A stretch of DNA of 64,000 nt from Lepraria neglecta. Taxonomy: Eukaryota > Ascomycota > Lecanoromycetes > Lecanorales > Stereocaulaceae. The notes below the pieces were generated by a model. It saw only the letters and a program-made list of their open reading frames with translations. It was not told the origin of the DNA and did no database searches. Below, piece after piece: positions 26,331-36,904 of the stretch (position 1 is the first letter of the stretch; each line of letters opens with the position of its first letter). A program made the translations under genes and the position numbers. The stretch lies in the NCBI GenBank assembly GCA_033220425.1, contig CM065646.1:4905501-4969500 (forward strand), read 5' to 3'.

Positions 26331-29300
26331 GAAACCTAGTTATCTTGTTTCTAGTTCACGTAATATCTTAGGTATACTTCTATTATTTAGTTTGCGCGTT
26401 TAGTCTATCTATTAGTCTATAGGTAATACGCTATTAATATCCGAAGTTTCGTTCTAATCGCTACTATAAGCGTTCTCTAGTAGTTAGACGTAAATAACTT
26501 ATCCCTATCGGATATTATCGATTTCGGTATACTATAATCTCTTATTAGCTTATCGAGTAGTATAAAGGCTAACTAATCTACTTTATACGTTTCTTTGAAT
26601 AGTATTATAATTATATACTTCGTTAGTTTATCTATAATAACTATAATTAAATTAAAGGTATCCTATATAGCGAGATTCTTTAATAGTAGTAGCTTGACTA
26701 TAAAGTCTATTATAATATCGTCCTATAGTAACTCTAGTATAGATATAAACTATATTTGTCCGTACTTAGTATATCGTGCCGCCTTATTCTACTAGTACTT
26801 GATATATTCCTTGATATATTATTTAACGCGCGCTCTAAGCTTCGGCGCCGTGTATCCTCGTCCTAGGAGTTCTATTGTCTTGGATACTCTAGGGTAACCT
26901 TATAAAGGGTCGTCGTAGTAATCCCTAATTACTTCTTTAACGTATATATTAGATAAGTAGATCTTATCCTAGTATTTAAGTAATACTAAACCCCGTTGAT
27001 TCTTTCTCAGGTCTATTATAAATATATCGTCGTTATAGACCTTTACGATCCTATTAGTTATATCGGGTCCCGATATGCAAAGGGTTGTAGCTAATATCTA
27101 GTATAGTACTAATAATCCGTCCGCCTCTTCCTTTAGGATTAGTTATTCCGTAATATTCTTTTCTTCTATATAGTTTAATTGCCTACTAAGGGTATCCGCT
27201 TAACTATTATCTTTTCCTAGGGTATAGATTATCTTGAACTTATATTGTCCTACTAGTTCTAACTATCGAACCTATCTTCTATTTAGCTCCTTTATTATTA
27301 TAAAATTAAGAAGGTTCTTATAATCTATAAAGATAGTTAGATCCGAGCAGCTCTCTATATATACTTACTAGTTCTATAATATATATACTATAGTAAGTAG
27401 CTCCTTATTATATATATTATAATTCTATTCTACTACTAATATCTTCCTTAAATAGTAGGTAACTAGATACTACTTTTAGTCTTTTATTTAATATAGATAT
27501 ACTCTAATTATAAGATCCGAGGTATCTATTTCGATACGGGCCGGTATATTAGCCTAAAAGGTATAGAGTACTAGTAGGTCTATATATACTTTCTTTAGTA
27601 TATTAAATGATTTCTATTAGTCTTTTCCCTATATAAATCTAATATCCTTCTTTATAATATCCGTTAGAGATAGTACTTTCTTTAAGTAGCCTTTAATAAA
27701 CTTTCTATTAAAGTTAGCGAATCCTAAGAAGCTTTATACTACTTTGATATCCTATAGTATAGGCTATTTAGTAATAGCCTTGATTTTCTCTAGGCTTATA
27801 CTAATACCTCTTGTGCTAACTATAAATCCTAGAAATTCTACTAATTCCTTATAGAATTCGTACTTTTCCGGTTTAAGGAGAAGTCCCGCTTATAATAGGT
27901 ATCCGAGGATATCCTATATATATAGAATATATTCTTCCTTGTTCTTAGAATAAATTAGTATATTATCGAGGTACGCTATCGCTATTCGATCTAAATATAC
28001 TCGTATAATATTATTAATAAGTACTTAGCAGGTTACTAGTATATTAGTAAGTCTAAACGGTATTACTAGATATTTATAGTAGCTATATCTTGTTCGGAAG
28101 GTAGTTTTCTATTCCTCGCCTTCTTTTATCCGAATTAGATTATATATACCTCTAAGATCTAGTTTAGTAAATATCTTTGCTTTGCCGAGCCGATCCTATA
28201 GCTCCCCTATATTTAGTAATAGATATCTATTCTTTATAGTAATATCGTTTAACTTTCGATAGTCGATATATAGCCTTAAGCTTCTATCCTTCTTTAGTAT
28301 AAAGAGGATAGGATAACCTACTAGTAATTTGGATTCCTGAATAAATCCCTTTTTAAGGTTCTTGTTAATATACCCGCGAAGTACCTTAAGTTCCTTTTCT
28401 AATAATATATAAATAGGTCTAAATATCGGCTACTTACTAGGTTCGAGTTCGATCTTATAATCCTATAGCTAGTACCTAGGTAATACTCTTATATTCGTCT
28501 CTTCCTCGAATAAGTATACCTATATATTATATTCCCGAGGGATAGAGGGTATATTAATACCTCTTTTCTTTACTCTTACTTTATTATCTCGCTAACCTAT
28601 ACTAGTAATTATAGAGTCGGACCCTCTCTATTAGAGGCTATCCTTACTATTTAAAGCTAAGGTAATATATATCTCGACCGGTCTTCGGTTTAACTTCTTA
28701 TCTACTATCGAATACTACTAATACGTAGGTATAATCCTAGTAATATTTCCGGATTAATCTATCTTGAGTACTCCTCGAGCCTAATTGATTATTAGATTAT
28801 ACTTCTTTAACTAAGGTATCCCTAAAATTACGTAATAAGTAGCTATCCTAATAATATTAAAGGTAATCTCCTTATAGTAGCGCTGAATTATAATAGATAA
28901 CGAATATATCTCTTCGTCTACCTTTCCTATTGATAGTATTAACCCGTTAGCTATCTAAAGGTTATACTATTATAACTTCTTTCGTATTAGTAATCCTATT
29001 ATTTATACTAAGTCTTATAAAATAAAGTTTCTAGTAGCTCTAGAATCTATTATCGTAACAGTCCGCTGTCTATTAACGATTACCGGTATCTTTATATATA
29101 TATCGTACTGCGTAGAATATAGATATTGTTTAGGGGTTAATATATTAATCTCTTTATAGCTACTCCTGCTATAAAGGATTACTCTTTTCCCGCTTATAGG
29201 AGTAGGAACCCTATCTTTAACTTCGACTATATATACTTCTTATAGTTATTATATAGATAGGCGTACTATTCTATTAAATAGCACTCTTTTATATTTAGGT

Positions 29301-30894
29301 TATAGTTTAATTTATAAATAACTCTCTTTAACTATTCTTTATTATATTCTAGAAAGTATTAGTAAATTCTCTTTATCGCGAGGTGCTATAGATATCCGTT
29401 TTCCTAGTATTTATAGTAATAGCTATATCCGTAAGGTAGTATTCTTATTAGTCCCTTGGCTATATTCCTTAGTATACTATACTATATATAGTAAAGCGAT
29501 ATATATTCTTCCTATAGTATACTCTTGTAACCTCGGTGATTCTAATCTATCCGATAGTCTAGCTATATATATTCCTTAGAGCTTTCTTCTTCTTCCTTAG
29601 ATATAGTAGTTTTAGGTATTATTTTCCTTAGTAGTCGTATTTCTTCCTATTTAGCTTCTAATATACTAAGGGCTTCTTTCTACTCTAGATCTATTTCGCT
29701 TTCTTTCTAATCCTACTCGGACTTTCCTTCTTAAGCCTTACTACTATCTTTAGTATTTAGATTATTCTTATATTATTCTCTAATACGCGTATTGAATTTC
29801 CTTATAAAATCGTTATCGCCGTTTTCGGATTCTTTATCGAGTTCTTCTTATATTATCCTATTATACTAGAAACTAACGTCTTCTTTAACTTTATTCTATA
29901 CTAGTAGAATCTCTTTAGGCGTATTATCTATATCGTCCTAGGTATATACTTTCTCTAGTATATTCAGCTGCGGTTAATATACTATATTTTTCGACTTATA
30001 GTCTCTAGTAAAGTAGCTCGGCTTACTATAGCTATAATACTTTAGTATTTTCTTACCCCTTACTACTTCTTGCCCCTTATAGGCCCTCTAAAGGCTTACT
30101 TTCCTTTCTTCTCTATAAAGTCTAGTTCTATAGATATATATCTATAAGGGTTATATTCCTTATATCCTAGATAATAGCTCTTTAATTTAGTAAAAAAGCT
30201 TGAGTATCCTATTCCTTTAACTCCTCCGTTATACCTTTTCTCTATAGTCCTCTTAAATAGTTTATTATTAATTTCAATTACTTCTTTAATTAACTTATCT
30301 AGGGTATTAATAATAATCCTCGATCTTATAAGCTTATCTTTAATATTATCCTTAAGACCTCTTCGATATATAGTTATTAATATATTATTATCCTAGTTAG
30401 TCTTTACTACGTACTACTAAAACTAAGTCGAATATTCCGATATAGACTTCTTCTAAATTAAGTGCTAAATAGTTTATATTACTATATTAATTTCGTTCGA
30501 CGGATCGAATATATAGTAGATTTCGAGTCTGAATATAGCTATACTCTCTATCTATTACTTAATTTCGCCGTCCTCGTTATTATCTTCTATATACTTCTTT
30601 AGGAATAGATTAACCTATTTTTAGACTCTTCTATATAAGTAAGTAATAGTAAAGGTTAGATATTATTATATAGGTATAAGGTCTCCTTGAAACTTTAAGT
30701 AAAGTAATACCTTAGGATAGCTATCCCTTAAGCTTATCTCTCTCTCTATAGTATAAGTCGGGCTAGGCTATCTTAATATATCTACTAAGTCCTTTATTAA
30801 TAGTTAGGCGTTATTATCTACTCCCTCCTAAGGAGCTTAGGGTAGATACTCTAGGGTCTCTTAGTATAGTACTTATCCTTAAGGGTACTTAAAG

Positions 30895-31244
30895 TATTAT
30901 AAACCGTTGTGTACGAGTATCGTATTATAGATTGATTCTTAATAGAGATAGAGATATAGCTAATAAGAGTATAAAGTAGGCTTTAACGTAATACTAAGCG
31001 GGTCTAGTATATAATTAGATAATATATATATTTAGTACCTAGCCTAAGAGATCTATTATATATAGTAGAATACTAGATATAATAACAAGATTAAATACGA
31101 TACTCTAAGTAGTAAGTAAGTACTCCTATATATAGTAATAGGAAATCCCGCCAAGCATCCTATAAGCGTACTAATTGTACTGCGCTTATTGCGCTTATTA
31201 TTCTTGAGTACCCTAGTTATACTACGCTTATCGCTTAACCTACC
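30895..31244 (-). repeat. Element D LTR, right copy (truncated)
   Basis: About 350 bases aligning with the first part of the B/D LTR, more diverged than the other copies. It ends at 31244, where an E-family LTR begins. Confidence 0.8.
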
Positions 31245-31666
31245 TATAACGGGGTCTAGGTATACGTGACTGATATAACTAGTAGATTTGCTACTAGATA
31301 GACTGAATCCTAAGGAACTTAGGTAGGAGTCCTTAGAGACAACACGTTTATCGAGGGAGATTGTACTCTCGTATCAAGCCGATCTACTATATAACTTGCG
31401 CTGTCGTATAGCCGTACTAGAGAGATAGTCTCCCGAACCTGGTCTAGTATCTCTATAATCGGCCCTTATAATTATCCTCCCTTTTCTAGGACGAGCTCCT
31501 ATAAGGTAGTAAGCGTAGGAAGAAGAATAATAGTAACTAGCTACCCCTACCGAAGCAGCTTTATAGTACGCCGGTACCCTATTATATAGATATTATACTA
31601 ATATACTAGTAATTATTAGACGACTATCGAGTAGACGAAATCCGACTCGAAATTCGAGTCGATTAG
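31245..31666 (-). mobile_element. Truncated copy of the element E family
   Basis: One 226-base LTR (31245-31470) plus about 196 bases of adjoining interior that align with 19533 onward; it ends at 31666. It lies against the truncated right LTR of element D. It is a fragment with no coding content. Confidence 0.88.
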
Positions 31667-32395
31667 TATAATACTAACTATTATATTAGAAGGGGTCTAC
31701 CTTGTTAGTAAAGCTATTCCGATATCTTCTAGTACGCGGAGCGCTAGCGTGGATCGGGATAATATTCGATCGACTTGGCAGCTATTAGGAGCTAGGCTCT
31801 TAGTAGTACGCTAGCTACTTAATAGCGGCTATATATTACCCGTAGGAAGAAGCTTAAGGAGCGATCTATCTACTTCTTTCCTAAAGATCCTTAGTAATTA
31901 GTTCTAATATAGAACTATCTATACTATACTAGTGATATAACCACTTCACGTCTTTGAATACCTTTGTATATAGTAGCGTAGCGCTAGCGACGAGCTAAGC
32001 CGTAGTCCGACATTATAGCGCCAGCGGGACGCAGTTTCTAGAGCGCAGTAACGGTCCGCTAGCGAGGAGCCTAGTTTACGGAGCGATAACGGCCCGCTGA
32101 CGGGGAGTATACCTTATAGCCGCTTAGTATCACTTGAAGCCTACTTTATACTCTTGTATAGTTATACTTCTATCTCTATTGAGAATCAATCTATAATACG
32201 ATACCGGTACGCACGGTTCGTAAAACTTTAATCGTAGTATTCGCGATATCAATACTAATTAATCTTACTTTTAGTAGCCGTTTTAAGCCGATAATAGAAC
32301 TACGGTTTAAAGTTATAGATTATTACTCTAGCTCTATAACTTTACTTTAAAGACTCGTTTCGCTAATATATCTTAAGATATATAACATCGCGCTT
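31667..32395. other. Relic sequence with an inverted B/D LTR scrap
   Basis: At about 32125-32225 the + strand matches the reverse complement of the first ~100 bases of the B/D LTR, so a piece of that family lies here in the opposite orientation. At 32034-32112 a unit of about 40 bases (GTTTCTAGAGCGCAGTAACG at its start) is imperfectly duplicated. The rest is TA-rich with no recognised family. Confidence 0.6.
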
Positions 32396-33001
32396 TCCCA
32401 AAAGATTATGTCATTAGCGTCACAGCTAGTTTTGCGCTGTCAGCAGGCCGCATGGCGATCAGGGTCTGCATCCCATATCAATTGCGGGCCGAGAAATCAG
32501 CAGGATCAGCAACTCCGGTTACTGTCAGCAACTCCAAGGTAACCAAGCAGCAACCAAAAATCATCCCTGAAGACATGCGACCGCGCGCAATGATTACGAT
32601 ACTGCGACGCCGCAACTAAACCCCCAGGGTAGCTACGAACATCACCCCCGCGAGAATTTGGGCCCAATCGCACGATTCCGGGGTCCGTTTTCAGCTGGTG
32701 TTGATAGGGCTCTAGGGGAGTCGCTGCCGTCGATGGCGACGATCATAGAAAATCAACATTTTGCTTAGTCATCAATCACGTGATTCGCTGAATGCTTGCT
32801 GATCCTGCTGATCCTGCTGTTAGCAAGCTGGAGTTGCTGAATGCGCTGAAATCGCGCTGTTAGCGGGCGCTATTTGCTGATTGCGCTGAAATCGACCCAT
32901 CAGCGGGCGCTATTTGCTGATCCTGCTGATAGGCTAATTTCAGCCCTATCCGCGCGTCTAGCAAATTAGAAGTTCTCAGCAAGATTTGGGAAAGCGCGAT
33001 G
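32396..33001 (+). mobile_element. MITE copy 2 (606 bases) at the compartment border
   Basis: Full-length relative of 21884-22499 in the opposite orientation, with intact CATCGCGCTTTCCCAAA inverted ends. It is GC-rich and nearly free of TpA bias, unlike the sequence on its left. No clean TA duplication is visible here: the flanks read TATAA on the left and AAAGTA on the right. It marks the transition from RIP-altered DNA to the gene-rich half. Confidence 0.9.
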
Positions 33002-33541
33002 AAAGTATAACGATCGTTCGGATTATATATAAGGAACTTTCTTCTTTCCTATACGATACGAAGACTAGAGATAAGATTAAGTGAACGTGATAAGGTATAT
33101 AAATTAGCCTTTCGCCTAAAGTGCAGGAAGAGGTATCGGGAAGCCACACCGCTAGAAGCTCTAAGTTTAAGAAAGGAGGCGAAATTTGCCAAGTGCGATA
33201 CAGAAGAAAGGGCAAGGTCTGAAGCACAGGACACCTCGATGCTGTGATTGTCTAGCTAATTCTTCGGCTTCGCACGCATGCTCGGTATGATAAGCGAGAT
33301 ATCTCCGCTGTCATTATTAGAAGGATCAACGGACCAGTCGAAGCGGTATAATTCCCATCGTACCATCCTCTGGCAGGCCGATCGTTAGAATCAAGAGGAC
33401 TCTCTCTGCCTGATTGCCGTGGCTGTCATGAGCAGACTGAAAGAGGCCAGAACGCCAAGCTAGCTTCTGTCTGACGGGGTGCTTTAATAAATTATTTGTT
33501 TAATCGTACGTGGACTTCAAGCTGCTGAAACGGAGAATCGG
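33002..33541. other. Intergenic, 3' side of the lectin gene
   Basis: The first ~90 bases are TA-rich and then composition becomes normal. It probably contains the 3' untranslated region of the lectin gene. I see no gene here. Confidence 0.5.
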
Positions 33542-35126
33542 CTATCTAACCGGTAAAGTAGAATTTCCCCAGATCCCAGCAGCGTCGGAATCTTGGATGA
33601 TATCATTCCCGTCTGTCTGGTAAAAGAGAGAAAGCTCCCAAGGATATGTCCCACCTCTGTACAAAGCTGCTGCTGCGAGAGTAGAGCCAGGTTGCGGATT
33701 TGCCCACGTCGTCACATTGGACACAGGTCCCCAATCGCTTCCAGTTGTCCTAGGAGGAGCTACGAACGCAAGTGCTTGTGATGGCTGTTGAAAGCACAAC
33801 CATCCAGATTCATAATCCTCTGTAAAGCCTAACGATGAATTCCCAATGAGTGGACCCGGGGCGGAAGGAGTTTCTACGAACGTGGTCAGAATGGATAGCG
33901 GTCAAATACTGGATGACTAACCTTCCGCCCAAGCACCATATGCGGCCTTTGTAACGCCTACTGCCCCAATGACGCTCATGTTGTTAGTCCAAAGCCTGAG
34001 ATCATTAGCTTTGTTCAGCAGATAGAGGCGTGCCTCTCGTTCGCCGTCATTCCAACCGCGTGCAAAACCAGCATTGCCGTTGGTATCCGGAAATATGAAT
34101 TGTGAGGACCATTCCGTGTCGTTAAAAGCATAAGCGAGTTCGTGAACCTGATTGTCAGCCGCTCCTCCGTAGTACAATCGTATACCTGCACTTTTCCCCA
34201 CCTTGCCAAGCCCGTCCGGGCTGTAGAACCCGGTCAAGGCAATCGATGAGGTTGAAGCCTCAAATGACGAACTACCCAGAGGACCACTCTGCCAAGTCGT
34301 CAAATTGTCTATACTGATTACTTCTTGCAACATATTGGTAGTGCTAATGTAGAAAAGATGCGACTGGTTTGAGCTTTCGTCAACATGCATTTCGCACTTA
34401 TCATATATAGAGTGCTCTTACAGTTAAGTTCACGCTGCCGTTGGTTGCGTAATTTATCACTGCTAATGGCGTCGCATTCCTTGCATTAGCAGGAATCACG
34501 GGCAAGCCTCCACTGAACGAAGAACCATAGCGGTTTTCCAGCCGACGAAGTTGCGACTTGTAGTCTTGATAGAAGAGGTGATAAATTGCTACACCAGTGG
34601 GGTCCACAGCTAAAAAGGCCATGCCAGTACCGTTGAAGGCTCCAGGAATTGGGGGGCGGCCACGGCCCTGGCCAACAGAGCTTGAATTTGCTGGGGAGGT
34701 CGAGGGAGTGCTACGTAGAAGGTATGATAGTTAGCCTTGGCGATAACTTCACGACTTTTGAACATACGAAGTAGAGGGTTTCCTCGTTCGTATCCCCAGC
34801 GGCACTGCGATGGCTATTACGACAATGACAACGAGGATGACAGCCGCCGAAACGAGCCAAAATTTTCTTGCTTTCCTGACTGGAGAGGTTTCGGATAGGC
34901 TTTTGAGGTTCGAAGAATCATCGTGTTGCAGTGTGACTCCCACTTCTTTCTCGTTGCCTGGTATTGTTTGAGGTGCACATATCCCATATAGCTCTGCTGG
35001 CGTAGCCTCAATTCCTTGAGCATTCGGAACGGCCTGAAGTCCAGCAGGAGTCTGATCGATTTCTAAACCTTCATACGACTTAACATCGCGTCTGCTAGAA
35101 TGCTTTTGGCCGTTTGGGGACATCAT
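33542..35126 (-). CDS. Membrane-anchored fucose-specific-lectin-like protein
   Basis: Four exons: 35126-34768, 34710-34422, 34363-33922 and 33873-33542 (473 residues). Introns are 57, 58 and 48 bases; the first has GTATGT, a GCTAACT branch and TACGTAG. The start is the first of two adjacent ATGs. Residues 1-88 are hydrophilic, about 90-111 form one hydrophobic helix after a KARK basic stretch, and the rest is an extracellular-type region rich in N-x-S/T sites. That region has repeated W/Y-rich strands (LFYIS, RLYYGG, LYRGG, LFYQTDG) with GxW and NxLQE patterns, as in the Aleuria/Aspergillus fucose-binding beta-propeller family. By family, it would bind fucosylated glycans at the cell surface; the type II topology is read from the sequence. 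Sugar-binding residues were not verified. It is the first gene next to the transposon block. Confidence 0.82.
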
Positions 35127-35242
35127 AGGTACTGCGTTCTTGAAATTTCAAGGGGTGGCAGAAGCGCAAGGGATAACAACAAGCAGAAAGCAAAGACAAT
35201 TCCTAGGAGAATGCTGATGCCTACTTGTCTTTGCCTTAGTAC

Positions 35243-35332
35243 CTCAGACGTGCCAAGCTACCCCCCCCCCCGGCTAAGCCCCTATCGGGTTAGCCATTGC
35301 TGACTCCGCAGCTAGGGGGCGGCACGTCTGAG
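35243..35332. repeat. Nested inverted repeats around a C-tract
   Basis: Outer arms CTCAGACGTGCC at 35243-35254 and its complement at 35321-35332 are exact. Inside lie a run of about a dozen Cs and a second pair, GGCTAA and TTAGCC, around 35273-35294. It could be a tiny MITE or a cruciform-forming site. It has no coding content. Confidence 0.65.
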
Positions 35333-35744
35333 CGCAAACTTCCGAAAAAACGGCAGCTTTGCGATTTTTATATCAATGAGCGTGTATAAACCTATCAAAA
35401 TAATATCTTAAACCATCGAATTTTAGCTTGAAACTATACTCGGAGCGAGATTTCTACTAGTTAAATACTATAACTACTTTATTTTAAAAGATCTAGGCGT
35501 ACGTATAGGTAAATAACGTGTCGACGAATTTTTCAAAACCAATTTTTTTTCCCTTGACGTGTTTTTCGATTCGCGCTCCCGGATCCCCCTTCAGCTTCCC
35601 CCTTTCTCTCCCTTAGAGCTTTTTTTATCCTGTACCAACCTAGTGTTCTAGTTGAATCATTTGGTCCACATCTTACAGTGTCACTGCTACTCTTGACCAA
35701 TACCCAGACTTTGATAGCTCGCGGCAAGGAGTGAGTTTCTTTTT

Positions 35745-36437
35745 GGGGGCGGATACGCATAGAACCCCCCCCAGGACATAGACCCCCCACCATATAGACC
35801 CCCCTAGATCTCAACGAATAAGACCTCGCTGTCGCCCCTACTACATAGCAACGTCAACTTCACTGTTGCTATCACATTTGCCGTACTGGGTAGCCCCGCC
35901 GGCGTGGTGTTGCTACCGTAGACTACCCAGCATGCGCATGCTTCTCCGTATCTTATAGGCGGTAGTAATACTATATAAAGAGACTATAAAGGGCCAAGAA
36001 AGAGGGATCATAGAGGGAAGATATAATATACTATATTACTATAGCTGTAGACGTGTTAAATAGAGATTTTATTGCGATTCTATAGAAAATAGTAACGCAC
36101 GAAATACAATGACCTTGTAAATACCAGATACGCTCTAATTTTAGCTGTAAATACACCAAAGATCTAAGCGAACTCCGTACTATTCAGGTCCTCCGCTTTC
36201 GCCGTACTATATTTCCGTCAAAAAGTCGGTGGAGTAGGTAGAGAGGAAAGCTCGGGCGACGGCGAGGTCTCACGCCACCACCACCAAGCGCTACCACTCC
36301 AGAACTCACAGGCTCTCCAAACACTATTAGAACCCGCAGAGAAATGAGTTTGAAGCCTATTAACCAAGGCGTTGTAGAATGGTAACCGCATTAAGGGGGG
36401 TCTATGTCCTGGAGGGGGTCTATGCGTATCCGCCCCC
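35745..36437. mobile_element. Putative MITE-like element with ~44-base inverted ends
   Basis: The left arm (35745-35788) and right arm (36395-36437) are nearly perfect inverted copies: GGGGGCGGATACGCATAGA, then a C-tract, then AGGACATAGACCCCCC. A third ATAGACCCCCC unit follows at about 35793-35806. The interior is non-coding. Both flanks are T-runs next to the arms, so a target duplication (TTTTT) is possible but ambiguous. It was not recognised as a named family. Confidence 0.6.
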
Positions 36438-36904
36438 TTTTTCTAGGTTCACGCAAATCCCCTCCCTAGAGCAATCCCCGGAATACCCCCACGGGAAACC
36501 TCCGATCCTCCCCAAAACAATGCCGGGAATGAACGGCTTATAGGGCAAACTTTAGGGGGCTTTGTCAAGGCCTTCAGCCCTACCCTTCGTTGGGTTGAAG
36601 AGCTTCACTGCGAGACTGCTTGATCATCAGTCAACACGCGATCGCTGGCACAGTCTGATTGAAAGCGTATTACATATTCATCGTACAGGTACATCTTGGA
36701 TATGCTCAAGCGGCGAAGGTAATGATTATGTCTAAGCCTCATCCTGTGTGCTACCATGGATGGCAAAATTCACAGCCAGCTCAGCTTCAGGCATCCACCC
36801 AATGCCGTGTGAGATCAATCGCTCCTCCATGACAGTCAAAACTTGCAGTTGCTTACGACTCAGCTATCATTCTCTAGCAACTAAAGCCTCAATCCTAATT
36901 ACCA

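Larger units (their letters stand above)
17680..31244 (-). mobile_element. Element D: Ty3/Gypsy chromovirus fossil, host of element E
   Basis: Same family and orientation as element B. Left LTR 17680-18135; right LTR 30895-31244, which stops short where an E-family fragment begins. The interior is in two parts, 18136-19306 and 26331-30894, because element E is inserted between them. Remnants on the - strand, right to left: zinc knuckle (near 30010), protease (near 29050), reverse transcriptase (about 27900-28350), RNase H (about 27250-27600), integrase (split by E) and chromodomain (about 18740-18840). It is heavily broken in the RIP style. The target duplication cannot be checked because the right end is missing. 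Confidence 0.88.
35127..36904. other. Long intergenic stretch with two inverted-repeat structures
   Basis: Nearly 1.8 kb without a gene. It contains a nested hairpin near 35243-35332, an AT-rich patch at about 35340-35530 and a 693-base inverted-repeat element at 35745-36437 (both described separately). The last ~450 bases have normal composition and should include the promoter and leader of the gene at 36905. Confidence 0.5.

Noticed and set aside
1-33000. CRISPR-like or biosynthetic-cluster explanation for the repetitive left half
   Set aside because: Repeats pair up as LTRs with target duplications or as a tandem array without spacers; no biosynthetic genes are present.
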